Source of the DNA: Faecalibacterium langellae
Lineage (GTDB): Bacteria > Bacillota > Clostridia > Oscillospirales > Ruminococcaceae
Direction of reading: 5' to 3'
Assembly: GCF_002549775.1 (NCBI RefSeq)
Contig: NZ_NMTR01000001.1
Coordinates: 1 to 64,000, forward strand
DNA: 64,000 bases
Shown here: piece after piece, positions 35,475 through 43,168 of the stretch
How the letters are laid out: every line of letters starts with the position of its first letter
How positions within the stretch are numbered: the first letter of the stretch is position 1
The notes under the pieces: generated by a model
Told to the model about the DNA's origin: nothing
What the model saw: the letters and a program-made list of their open reading frames with translations, nothing else
Database searches by the model: none
Program-made: the position numbers and the translations under genes

Positions 35475-35893
35475 GTACAGGCCCCCAAAGCAGTTTGACC
35501 ATCCTGTTCGAAGCTCCGTTTTGGATCGGTCTATATGAAAGAACGGATAACGGTAAGTACGAGGTATGCAAAATCACTTTTGGCTCAGAGCCCAAAGATT
35601 ACGAGGTCTATGAGTTTCTGCTGAAGAATTGGCACAAGTTGAAATTTAGTCCCCCAATCCAGGCCGAAGTAGCCATGGAGCGAAAAATCAATCCCAAACG
35701 TATGCAGCGCGAAATTCAAAGCCAACTGCAGGATAAAGGCATTGGAACAAAGGCGCAGCAGGCGTTGAAACTCCAGCATGAGCAATGTAAGCTGGAACGA
35801 CAAACCAAGAGTCGTGAGCAGAAAGATGCGGAGAAAGACCGCCAGTTTGCCATACGGCAGGAAAAAAAGAAAGCCAAGCACAGAGGAAGATAA
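35471..35893 (+). CDS. YjdF-family protein (DUF2992)
   Basis: The 140-residue protein has the family start LTILFEAPFWIGLYER and a long Lys/Arg/Gln-rich helical C-terminus (QEKKKAKHRGR). In other Firmicutes yjdF follows an RNA element that senses azaaromatic compounds. Here it is instead placed behind a PadR repressor, which would give a similar drug response. Confidence 0.88.
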   Translation: MSTGPQSSLTILFEAPFWIGLYERTDNGKYEVCKITFGSEPKDYEVYEFLLKNWHKLKFSPPIQAEVAMERKINPKRMQREIQSQLQDKGIGTKAQQALKLQHEQCKLERQTKSREQKDAEKDRQFAIRQEKKKAKHRGR

Positions 35894-35894
35894 C

Positions 35895-36080
35895 ATGAAG
35901 ATAGAATGGATTTTATGCCCCTTTTGCGGCAGCAAAACGCGATTGAAAATTCGCGATGATACAATATTGGATAATTTTCCGTTATATTGTCCTAAATGCA
36001 AACATGAAACCCTGATTGCGGTAAGAAAACTAAATTTATCTATCATCCAAGAGCCAGACGCACAGACGCAGAGCCGATAA
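35895..36080 (+). CDS. cysteine-rich KTR domain protein (second copy)
   Basis: The 61-residue zinc-ribbon protein (CPFCGSKTR, CPKCKHETL) starts at an ATG one base after the yjdF stop and is a near twin of the protein at 34,557. The duplication includes the 3' end of the gene and the terminator arm, but not the upstream genes. Confidence 0.85.
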   Translation: MKIEWILCPFCGSKTRLKIRDDTILDNFPLYCPKCKHETLIAVRKLNLSIIQEPDAQTQSR

Positions 36081-36122
36081 TGCACAAGGTAAATTCACTT
36101 GTGATTATCGGCTCTTTTTTAT
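36070..36122 (+). terminator. terminator of the second KTR cassette
   Basis: A 12-bp stem (36,070-36,081 with 36,104-36,115), extended by an inner CACAAG/CTTGTG pairing, is followed by a T run. Confidence 0.85.
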
Positions 36123-36210
36123 TTTAGTATACGATAAGAGCCTGCCCCGCCCAACGGGGAAAGAAAAAAACCGTTGGTTTGAGCAGGTGACTCTTTGCGC
36201 CCATTTTGAA

Positions 36211-36250
36211 CCGGCGGCTTTTGAGAAAATCAAGGTCGCCGGCTCTTTTT
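36211..36250 (+). terminator. hairpin terminator
   Basis: A CCGGCG/CGCCGG stem is followed by CTCTTTTT. It lies in a gene-poor stretch (36,123-36,606) with another hairpin plus T run at 36,430-36,466. Confidence 0.55.
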
Positions 36251-36302
36251 GCTTATCAGAGCATACCATTGTTTGTATGGCGGCCACTAGGAGGATGCCG
36301 CC

Positions 36303-36404
36303 ATGCGCCTGATATTCTATCGAACGCCTAGCTTTGAACTGTCAAAAAAAGCCTTGCTCCCGCACAGGGTCAGCAGGGCTTTTGCTATGTACTATACGAT
36401 GTAG
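36303..36404 (+). CDS. possible 33-codon leader peptide
   Basis: An ATG preceded by AGGAGG opens a 33-codon frame (starting MRLIFYRTPSFEL) that ends within a hairpin region upstream of the sigma-like gene. It may be translated as a leader, but nothing else supports it and it has no known family. Confidence 0.25.
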   Translation: MRLIFYRTPSFELSKKALLPHRVSRAFAMYYTM

Positions 36405-36606
36405 CTTCTGCGCGCTTCGTGCTGTCATTATGCCCGGTTGGCCGTTTTCGGTCTGCCGGGCTTTTCTATTGCCGCCTGAAAATCTACCTGCTTCAAAAAT
36501 TTTTGGGGAAATTTTCAAAAAAGCGGGCAGAATCGGGTGTTTCAGGTGTCATATTAGCGGAAAGGGAAAAATCCACCCGACATCCCCACGGAAAGGGGGT
36601 GAGAAG

Positions 36607-37038
36607 ATGGAAGCTATCCCTCGCAACGATGGCGAACAGTACCGATTCGATGCGTTCTGCAAAGCGGTGCTGCGAAATGAGGCCCGGAACTATTACCGAA
36701 ATAAGAAACGTCTGCTTGACCGTGAAAAGTCATTCAGCGTTCTTTCGTTGGAAGAACTGGGGCAGCTCACGAGTGTAGACCATTATCCAAGTGAAGAATT
36801 TGTATTTTCATCCTACGGCTGTGATCTGCACATCGACAATGAACTTGTTGCCAATGCGTTTGCCGCTCTGCCAAAGCAAGAACAAAGCATTCTGATTCTG
36901 TTTTGCGTTCTGGAACTGGGCGACGGTGAGATTGGCGACCTCATGGGAATGTCCCGGAGTGCTGTACAGCGCCACCGGACAAAAACGCTGAACGAGCTGC
37001 AAAAAAAGCTAAAGGCGCACTTGCCGGAGGGAGGTTAG
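36607..37038 (+). CDS. sigma-70 region 4-like ICE regulator
   Basis: The 143-residue protein has a C-terminal sigma region 4 helix-turn-helix (LPKQEQSILILFCVLELGDGEIGDLMGMS). It corresponds to the sigma-like protein that precedes the HTH_16 gene in Tn916/Tn1549 elements. ATG at 36,607 has AAAGGGGGTG upstream; the frame is open further but without a start signal. Confidence 0.85.
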   Translation: MEAIPRNDGEQYRFDAFCKAVLRNEARNYYRNKKRLLDREKSFSVLSLEELGQLTSVDHYPSEEFVFSSYGCDLHIDNELVANAFAALPKQEQSILILFCVLELGDGEIGDLMGMSRSAVQRHRTKTLNELQKKLKAHLPEGG

Positions 37039-37044
37039 GCGTAA

Positions 37045-37290
37045 ATGAACTCCTATGAACACACGAGCAGAGAGTTTTTGCCGCTCTCGGTGATTCGCTC
37101 TGCCTGTGCCGGGGACACCGATGCCGTTGAACAGGTTTTGCATCATTACAGAGGATACATCAACAAGCTCTGTACGGGCATTCTCTATGACAAGCACGGT
37201 CAGCCTCATGTGTGCATAGACGAGTACATGAAACGCCATCTGGAAATCAAACTGATTTCTTCTATTGTAACCAAAGCCGAAACGGGCTGA
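37045..37290 (+). CDS. conjugative transposon helix-turn-helix protein (HTH_16 type)
   Basis: The 81-residue protein begins 6 bases after the sigma-like gene and has the HTH_16 pattern (LPLSVIRSACAGDTDAVEQVLHHYRGYI, CIDEYMKRHLEIKLI). In Tn916-type elements this pair helps control excision and transfer. Confidence 0.85.
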   Translation: MNSYEHTSREFLPLSVIRSACAGDTDAVEQVLHHYRGYINKLCTGILYDKHGQPHVCIDEYMKRHLEIKLISSIVTKAETG

Positions 37291-37339
37291 CCCTTTCCAC
37301 GTTTCGGGACAGCACCTTGAAAAATATGCCCGCAGGACA

Positions 37340-37495
37340 ATGGCGGTGCATCATAGGGCAAACGGATACGTTGCTGTCTGTATCGAGCCAGACGGCGGGT
37401 GCGCCACGATGCTTTTCTTTGAAAAGTGGAGCGATCACTACCACGCCGCAATGCAAGCGCGGCTGCTTGCGGGCCATGACATACAGACAGGCTGA
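37340..37495 (+). CDS. possible 51-codon ICE protein, start uncertain
   Basis: The frame from ATG 37,340 encodes MAVHHRANGYVAVCIEP and continues plausibly (LFFEKWSDHYHAAMQARLL). In-frame codons upstream also look protein-like (HVSGQHLEKYA) but have no start codon, so the gene may be 5'-truncated. No ribosome-binding site is obvious. Confidence 0.35.
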   Translation: MAVHHRANGYVAVCIEPDGGCATMLFFEKWSDHYHAAMQARLLAGHDIQTG

Positions 37496-37539
37496 TACTC
37501 CCTTACCGTCAAAGTCCGAGCGTTCAGAGCGTCGCAGGC

Positions 37540-37617
37540 AATGAGTAGGGCTGCATGAGGAATGCAGGGGTGAGATTCCCGTGGGCTGCTGCCAGCAGCC
37601 ATCCGTTGGCTCATTTT
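37540..37617 (+). ncRNA. candidate structured RNA/attenuator upstream of tnpW
   Basis: An outer stem AATGAG/CTCATT (37,540-37,545 with 37,610-37,615) encloses perfect hairpins at 37,551-37,567 (CTGCAT/ATGCAG), 37,584-37,600 (GGCTGCT/AGCAGCC) and a weaker GGG/CCC one. A T run follows the outer stem. It could be a multi-branched leader or terminator controlling tnpW and the recombinase. Confidence 0.4.
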
Positions 37618-37645
37618 TTGATTTTTAAGAAAGGGGATTTTTACG

Positions 37646-37825
37646 ATGCAAGCGAAAAAGACAAACCCTGAAAAAACAAAAAATCCAGAGATGCTTACTC
37701 TGGATTCGACTTATCGTATTGGCAATCGCTCCTTTATCGTTGAGCCGGTGTTCAAAGAAGAAAGCTCTCAGACCTTAGGAGAAGTTCTTCTCCGGCTGAT
37801 GAAATCCGAAAGCGAAAAATTATAA
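37646..37825 (+). CDS. transposon-encoded protein TnpW-like
   Basis: This 59-residue protein has a Lys-rich start, then LDSTYRIGNRSFIVEPVFKEESSQTL, the pattern of small TnpW proteins. It lies immediately upstream of the recombinase, with AAGGGG upstream of the ATG. Its role is unknown, possibly in excision. Confidence 0.75.
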   Translation: MQAKKTNPEKTKNPEMLTLDSTYRIGNRSFIVEPVFKEESSQTLGEVLLRLMKSESEKL

Positions 37826-37923
37826 TGACCTTTCGGGAGGCAGCGGACAGAGAAAGCGGATTGTGTTATAATATAGGTGTACAAGTGAATTTGCTATTCG
37901 ACTGTCCCAAGAAAGGAGCGAGT

Positions 37924-39633
37924 ATGAAACAGTCGAGTAACAAGAAATCCCGTGAAGCAACCGCTTTTCTCTATGAGCGTCTTTCCCGTGATGATAATTT
38001 GGAGGGCGAGAGTTACAGCATCGGCAACCAAAAGAAACTGCTCACCAAAGTTGCAAAGGAAAAAGGCTATACCAATCTGGTTCACTTTCTGGATGATGGC
38101 ATTTCCGGCGTGACCATGAACCGTCCCGGTTTCGTTGAAATGATGCAGCAGCTTGAACAAGGAAAAGCCTCTGCTGTGTTCGTCAAAGACCTTTCCCGTC
38201 TGGGCCGAAACTATATCGAGGTCGGGCGGCTGACAGAAGAATTTTTCCCAGACCATGACATCCGACTTGTTGCCGTTTCGGACAACATCGACACGGCCGA
38301 GGGAGAAAACGAACTGGCACCCATCCGAAACCTGTTCAATGAGTGGTATGCCCGTGACATCAGCAAGAAACGCCGTATCAGTAATAAAATCAAAGGCAAC
38401 TCCGGCGAACCGATGGGACTTCCTCCCTATGGATATATCAAGGACCCGAACAATCCCAAGCATTGGGTCATTGATGAAGAAGCTGCACAAGTTGTCCGGC
38501 GCATTTTTGATATGACGTTGGAGGGCTTTGGCACGGAACAGATTGCCACCCAGTTTGAAAAGGAAGGCATCCTGACGCCGCAGGCCTACTGGATTCAGAA
38601 AGGCATCGGCCGTCCCGGAAGGAGCAAGATACGGCCCGCTACCAAGTGGAATGGCTCCACGATTACCCATCTTCTGTATCAGCAGGAGTATTGCGGGGAT
38701 ATTCTGAACTTCAAAACCTACTCCAAGTCCTACAAGAACAAAAAGCGGATTCATAACGACCCGGAAAATTGGGTAGTGTTCCAAGATGTTCACGAACCCA
38801 TTATTGAACGTGCCGTGTTTGAACAGGTGCAGCAGAAGCGCGGAAAAATGCGCAAACGCTGTACCAGCAACGGAGAACACAATATGTTCTCTGGCTTACT
38901 TGTCTGTGCAGACTGCGGCTGCAATCTGCACTTCCACTTCAATCAGGGCAACCCGGAAATCAAGTATTTCAACTGCTCCAACTACAAGGGCAACCGTGGT
39001 ACCTGCCAATCCACCCATTACATCCGTGTAGACTTTCTGGAAGAAGTGGTGCTGGGCGAGATTCGGCGGCTGACCAAGTTTGCCAGCCTCTATGAGGACG
39101 ACTTTTTGAAGGCTGTTATCGGGCACTCCCTGCAGGCGGACGAAGCCGGCCGCAAGCTGAAAGAGAAAGAGTTGAAAGCACTCCTTGCCCGTGATGAAGA
39201 ACTGGACGGCCTTTTTGAGCGCATCTATGAGGACAATGTTTCCGGCAAGATCTCTGACGAACGCTTTTCCAGAATGTCCCGAAGATACGAGGACGAGCAA
39301 AAGGAGCTGACCGAGAAAATCAAACAGCTCCGCTCCGAAATCGAAAAGCAGAGCAGCCGAACTATGACAACGGATATGTTTATCAGTCTGGTTCGCAAGT
39401 ACACCAGAGCAAAAAAGCTGACACCCCGGATGCTGAATGAACTGGTGGAAAAAATCGAAGTGTTCGATGCAGAAAAGGTCAACGGCGTGTGGGAGCAGCG
39501 GCTCCGCATTCACTACAACTGCGTGGGCACCATCGAGATTCCAAGCGCACTTCCTTTGCCGACACCCGATGTATCGGTGAATACAAGAAAAGGCGTAGTT
39601 GTGAACTACGCCCCCTGTGATGTCGCTATTTAG
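37924..39633 (+). CDS. large serine recombinase (TnpX-type) of the ICE
   Basis: The 569-residue recombinase integrates and excises the element. The N-terminal resolvase domain has YERLSRDD and the catalytic Ser in GESYSIGNQ (Ser30 or Ser32), followed by RLGRNYIEVG. A recombinase domain follows (GYIKDPNNPKHWVIDEEAAQ), then a zinc ribbon (CADCGC, CSNYKGNRGTC), a coiled coil and a DUF4368-like C-terminus. ATG at 37,924 has AAAGGAG upstream. It is the last gene before the tRNA-Leu junction, as expected at an ICE end. Confidence 0.95.
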   Translation: MKQSSNKKSREATAFLYERLSRDDNLEGESYSIGNQKKLLTKVAKEKGYTNLVHFLDDGISGVTMNRPGFVEMMQQLEQGKASAVFVKDLSRLGRNYIEVGRLTEEFFPDHDIRLVAVSDNIDTAEGENELAPIRNLFNEWYARDISKKRRISNKIKGNSGEPMGLPPYGYIKDPNNPKHWVIDEEAAQVVRRIFDMTLEGFGTEQIATQFEKEGILTPQAYWIQKGIGRPGRSKIRPATKWNGSTITHLLYQQEYCGDILNFKTYSKSYKNKKRIHNDPENWVVFQDVHEPIIERAVFEQVQQKRGKMRKRCTSNGEHNMFSGLLVCADCGCNLHFHFNQGNPEIKYFNCSNYKGNRGTCQSTHYIRVDFLEEVVLGEIRRLTKFASLYEDDFLKAVIGHSLQADEAGRKLKEKELKALLARDEELDGLFERIYEDNVSGKISDERFSRMSRRYEDEQKELTEKIKQLRSEIEKQSSRTMTTDMFISLVRKYTRAKKLTPRMLNELVEKIEVFDAEKVNGVWEQRLRIHYNCVGTIEIPSALPLPTPDVSVNTRKGVVVNYAPCDVAI

Positions 39634-39643
39634 CAAATAAAAA

Positions 39644-39690
39644 ATGACGAATGTTCTTTGACAGCTAAATGCTGTAAGAACATTCGTCAT
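39644..39690 (-). terminator. terminator of tRNA-Leu
   Basis: A perfect 15-bp stem (39,644-39,658 with 39,676-39,690) is followed on the minus strand by six T, so it ends the tRNA transcript. It also lies 10 bases after the recombinase stop and may block read-through from the ICE. Confidence 0.85.
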
Positions 39691-39692
39691 GG

Positions 39693-39776
39693 TGCGGATA
39701 AGAGGACTTGAACCTCCACCGAGTTGCCCCGATTAGAACCTGAATCTAACGCGTCTGCCAATTCCGCCATATCCGC
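39693..39776 (-). tRNA. tRNA-Leu (anticodon CAG)
   Basis: On the minus strand the acceptor stem GCGGATA/TATCCGC closes an 84-nt type II tRNA with a long variable arm. The anticodon loop reads TTCAGGT, giving CAG. The T arm GGTTCAAGTCC is intact. The element lies on its 3' side and the gene appears complete. A promoter lies at 39,821-39,848. Confidence 0.95.
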
Positions 39777-39820
39777 ATATTCTGTTTTGTTCGTGAGCCG
39801 TGTCGCTCGGAACGATAGTA

Positions 39821-39848
39821 ATTATACCAGATATGCGGGAATTGTCAA
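39821..39848 (-). promoter_or_regulatory. promoter of tRNA-Leu
   Basis: On the minus strand TTGACA (39,843-39,848) and TATAAT (39,821-39,826) are 16 bases apart, about 45 bases upstream of the mature tRNA. Confidence 0.8.
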
Positions 39849-40001
39849 GCATTATTTTCAATTTTTTCTGACAAATTTTTCCCGCAAAATTGTTGCACTC
39901 TGAATGGGCGCTGCAGGGCGAAATTTCGCCCAAAGTGTGATACAATAGACGAAACGCGCTGGAACGCTTCCCGGCGCAAAACCGAGAAATGAGGGAAAAC
40001 A

Positions 40002-40376
40002 ATGCTGAATGTTATCATCTTCCTGCTGGGGGCCGGGCTCATGTTCTTCATGGCGCTGCGCAGCATGCTGGCCCGGCGGCGGCTGTGCACCCGGGGCGAA
40101 AAGGTGGAAGCCACCGTGGAGGGTATCGTCCAGAGCCGGGACGGCGCGGCCTATGTGCTGGCCTTTGCCACGGCAGGCGGCAGCCACCGGCTGCAGTACC
40201 CGAAACCGGCCAAGGCCAAAGCCTTTGCCACGGGCAGCACCGTCACCCTGTATTACGACCCGGAGGACCCGGAGAAGATGTATGTGGAGGGCGACCACTC
40301 CGTGCTGGGCGCAGAGGTGCTGTACGCCGTGGTGGGCGCAGCGCTGCTGGTGCTAACGGTGGGCATCGCCCGCTGA
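40002..40376 (+). CDS. DUF3592-like membrane protein
   Basis: The 124-residue protein has one N-terminal and one C-terminal membrane segment and a small beta-rich domain between them (VEATVEGIV, TVTLYYDPEDPEKMYVEG), the DUF3592 pattern. A TACAAT -10 box lies upstream at about 39,950. The next gene follows after 16 bases. Its role is unknown. Confidence 0.75.
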   Translation: MLNVIIFLLGAGLMFFMALRSMLARRRLCTRGEKVEATVEGIVQSRDGAAYVLAFATAGGSHRLQYPKPAKAKAFATGSTVTLYYDPEDPEKMYVEGDHSVLGAEVLYAVVGAALLVLTVGIAR

Positions 40377-40392
40377 ACGGAGGGAGAACACG

Positions 40393-41340
40393 ATGAAGTT
40401 AGAGCATTTTGGTATGGCGGAGCCGGGGGACTGCAGGCTGGTCTTTCGGGCAGGCGCCGAGGAACTGGCGGCTGCCATTGCCGCCGAGCAGACAGCCGAA
40501 AACGCCCCGCAGGAGGAAGAAGACCTGCTGACGGTGGCCGTGAACCGCACCATTCTGGAAGGCTTCTCGCCGCTGTATGAGCAGCTGGTGCGCGAGTACG
40601 GCCTTGTGCCGGTGTCGGACCCGGATTTCCAGCTGCTGGCCGTGAACCGGGCCGAGGGCTTCCGGGCGGGCGCGCAGTTCTTTGCGCTGCCGCCGCTGGA
40701 GCTGGGGGCGTACACCGGCTTTGTGCAGGCGGTGGAGCCCCACCCCATCCGGCAGCTGACCGTGGAACTGGAGATCAACCGCAACCACGGCGACGAGGAC
40801 CGTGCCGCCGACGCGGCAGGCAAGGCGGCCCTGCGCAAGCAGGTGACGGCGGACATCTACGCAAAGCGCTGTGCCCAGGCGAGGGACCGGGCCGCGAAGG
40901 AGCTGGTCTGGCAGCTGGGCGACCGGGTGACCGGCCCGCTGCCGAGGCAGCTGGTAGCAGGCAACTACTTTGCCGAGCAGCGGCAGTTCAACCTGCGCCT
41001 GCAGGCAAACGGCGTCAACTTCGACCAATTCCTCAAGGTGCGGGGCCAGACCGTGGAGGAGTTCCGCGTCTGGCTGCACCAGCAGGCCGAGCGCAAGCTG
41101 CGCAGCTGGCTGGGCCTTTTGCTGGTGGCCGAAAAGGAAGACCTGCAGCCCGCTGAAGCCGAGGTGACCGCCGCGCTGGAAAACTGGAACGAGAAACTGG
41201 ACGGGGAACGCACCTTCCCCGCCAACGACGCCCGCAAGGTGCGCCAGCGGCTGGCCCGGGAGCGGGCAGAGCAGTTCATCGTGGCGCACTCCACCCTGAC
41301 CCCGCCGCCCGCCGAACCGGTGGTGCAGCAATTGAGCTAA
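40393..41340 (+). CDS. trigger factor-like peptide-binding protein
   Basis: The 315-residue protein aligns with the C-terminal chaperone domain of trigger factor: a segment QANGVNFDQFLKVRGQTVEEFR followed by AERKLRSWLGLLLVAEKEDLQPAEAEV. Neither the usual ribosome-binding FRK loop nor a peptidyl-prolyl isomerase domain is evident. GGAGGGAG precedes the ATG. A divergent, reduced trigger factor relative is the best call; the client proteins are unknown. Confidence 0.7.
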   Translation: MKLEHFGMAEPGDCRLVFRAGAEELAAAIAAEQTAENAPQEEEDLLTVAVNRTILEGFSPLYEQLVREYGLVPVSDPDFQLLAVNRAEGFRAGAQFFALPPLELGAYTGFVQAVEPHPIRQLTVELEINRNHGDEDRAADAAGKAALRKQVTADIYAKRCAQARDRAAKELVWQLGDRVTGPLPRQLVAGNYFAEQRQFNLRLQANGVNFDQFLKVRGQTVEEFRVWLHQQAERKLRSWLGLLLVAEKEDLQPAEAEVTAALENWNEKLDGERTFPANDARKVRQRLARERAEQFIVAHSTLTPPPAEPVVQQLS

Positions 41341-41385
41341 AAACAAAGAGGAGAGATGCAACGCATCTCTCCTCTTTGTTTTTAA
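41341..41385. terminator. bidirectional terminator
   Basis: A long perfect stem (about 19 bp) with a 3-base loop is flanked by an A run and a T run, serving the convergent genes on both sides. Confidence 0.9.
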
Positions 41386-41392
41386 TGGGCGC

Positions 41393-43168
41393 TCAGGTCT
41401 CCACGCCCTCGAACTGGCTGTTATACAGTTTCGCGTAGAAGCCGTTCGCGGCCAGCAGTTCGTCGTGGTTGCCCTGCTCCACGATGTGGCCGTCCTTCAT
41501 CACGAGGATGACGTCCGCTTCCCGGATGGTGGACAGGCGGTGGGCCACGATGAAACTGGTGCGGCCCTGCATCATGCGGGCGAAGGCTTTCTGGATGCGC
41601 ACCTCGGTGCGGGTGTCGATGGAGGACGTGGCTTCGTCCAGGATCAGCATCGGCGGCAGGCAGAGCATCACGCGGGCGATGCACAGCAGCTGCTTCTGGC
41701 CCTGGCTGATGTTGCCGCCGTCCTCAGCGATCACCGTGTCGTAGCCCTCGGGCAGGCGGCGGATGAAGCTGTCCGCATGGGCGGCTTTGGCCGCAGCCAC
41801 CACTTCTTCCGGGCTGGCGTCCGGCTTGCCGTAGGCGATGTTCTCCCGCACGGTACCGGCACGCAGCCAGGTATCCTGCAGCACCATGCCGTAGCTGCCG
41901 CGCAGGGAAGCACGGGTCACATCCCGGATATCGGTGCCGGAGACTTTGATATCGCCGCCGTTCACGTCGTAGAAGCGCATCAGCAGGTTGATGAGGGTGG
42001 TCTTGCCGCAGCCCGTGGGGCCCACGATGGCGATGCGCTGGCCGGGCTTCACGTCGAGGGAAAGGCCCTCGATCAGCGGGCGGTCGGGCAGGTAGCGGAA
42101 GGAGACATCCTCCAGCTGCACATGGCCGTCCGGCTGCAGCACTTTGGCGTTCTCGGCTTCCGGCACCTGATCGTCGGCGTCCAGCAGCTCGAACACGCGG
42201 GCGGCGCAGGCCAGAGCGTTCTGCAGCTCGGTGACCACGCCGGAAATTTCATTAAAGGGTTTCGTGTACTGGTTGGCGTAGCTGAGGAACACGCTCAGCT
42301 GGCCGATGGTGATGCCGCCGCGCACGGTGTACAGTGCGCCCACAAGGCCCACGCCTGCGTAGACGATGTTGTTCACAAAGCGGGTGGCGGGGTTCGTCAT
42401 GCTGGAGAAGAAGATGGCCTTTAGGCTCACGTCCTGCAGGCGGCTGTTCACCTCGTCAAAGGCGGCAAGGCTCTCGGCTTCGTGGCCGAAGGCCTGCACC
42501 ACCTTCTGGCCCTCGATCATCTCGTTGACAAGGGCCGTCTGCTCGCCGCGCACGGTGCTCTGGCCCTGGAAGTATTTGTAGCTGCGCTTGGCAAGGAAGC
42601 TTGCCACCAGAAGGCTCAGCGGGGTGATGCACACCACCACCAGCGTGATGGGCACGTTCTCGCTCAGCATGAACAGCAGGGTGCCCAGAATGGTCAGCAC
42701 GCCGCTGAACAGCTGAGTAAAGCCCATCAGCAGGCCGTCCGCAAAGGTGTCCACGTCCGCCACCATGCGGCTGACGATATCGCCGGAGGGGTGGCTGTCG
42801 AGGTAAGAAAGCGGCAGGGTCTGGATCTTGCGCAGGGCTTCGTTGCGCAGATCGCGGCTGACAAGGAAGGTGATGCGGTTGTTGCACACGCTCAGCAGCC
42901 ACTGGGCCAGCGCGGCGGCACCCGCCACCACCAGCACCTTGACGATGATGCCCATCACGCCGGAGAAATCCACGGCACCCTTGCCCAGCATCATATCAAT
43001 GGCGCTGCCGCACAGGATGGGGATATACAGCTGGGCCCCCACGCTCACGGCGGCCACCACCAGGCTGCACACCACGAACAGGGAGTAGGGGCGTATCTTG
43101 CCCAGAACACGGGTCAGGGTGGCCTTGCGCTGTTCAGGGGTCAGCTTTGTTTTTGCTTTTGCACTCAT
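41393..43168 (-). CDS. ABC exporter half-transporter, catalytic subunit
   Basis: The 591-residue protein has six membrane segments followed by an ATPase domain with Walker A VGPTGCGKTT and Walker B LILDEATSSID, so it has the catalytic Glu. Its signature is ISQGQKQL rather than LSGGQ, as in heterodimeric exporters. Its ATG overlaps the stop of the partner gene upstream (43,165). Such pairs export drugs or lipid-like compounds; the substrate is unknown. Confidence 0.93.
   Translation of the reverse strand: MSAKAKTKLTPEQRKATLTRVLGKIRPYSLFVVCSLVVAAVSVGAQLYIPILCGSAIDMMLGKGAVDFSGVMGIIVKVLVVAGAAALAQWLLSVCNNRITFLVSRDLRNEALRKIQTLPLSYLDSHPSGDIVSRMVADVDTFADGLLMGFTQLFSGVLTILGTLLFMLSENVPITLVVVCITPLSLLVASFLAKRSYKYFQGQSTVRGEQTALVNEMIEGQKVVQAFGHEAESLAAFDEVNSRLQDVSLKAIFFSSMTNPATRFVNNIVYAGVGLVGALYTVRGGITIGQLSVFLSYANQYTKPFNEISGVVTELQNALACAARVFELLDADDQVPEAENAKVLQPDGHVQLEDVSFRYLPDRPLIEGLSLDVKPGQRIAIVGPTGCGKTTLINLLMRFYDVNGGDIKVSGTDIRDVTRASLRGSYGMVLQDTWLRAGTVRENIAYGKPDASPEEVVAAAKAAHADSFIRRLPEGYDTVIAEDGGNISQGQKQLLCIARVMLCLPPMLILDEATSSIDTRTEVRIQKAFARMMQGRTSFIVAHRLSTIREADVILVMKDGHIVEQGNHDELLAANGFYAKLYNSQFEGVET

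Larger units (their letters stand above)
1..39643. mobile_element. Tn1549/CTn-type integrative conjugative element, right part, with cargo
   Basis: Genes of the Tn1549/CTn family occur in their usual order: repA-like, pcfB, virD4, virB4, methyltransferase, NlpC/P60, DUF4315, DUF4366, topB, ArdA/YodL-type protein, TTRAP, mobA/mobC, sigma-like, HTH, tnpW, serine recombinase. The right end lies between the recombinase stop (39,633) and the terminator of a tRNA-Leu gene; the left end is outside the window. Three blocks interrupt the backbone: metal/fumarate reductase (about 402-7,476), ECF/ABC (11,955-15,798) and HEPN-STAND/AbiE (26,885-31,101). virD4 and virB4 are both truncated, so the element probably cannot transfer by itself. 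The exact attachment site was not identified. Confidence 0.85.

Noticed and set aside
33434-36122. Antibiotic-resistance gene in the KTR/YjdF region
   Set aside because: KTR proteins often accompany tet or erm genes, but no ribosomal protection protein, methylase or drug pump is present here.
36123-36302. A gene between the second KTR cassette and the sigma-like gene
   Set aside because: The stretch holds several hairpins with T runs but no frame with a ribosome-binding site and recognisable protein.
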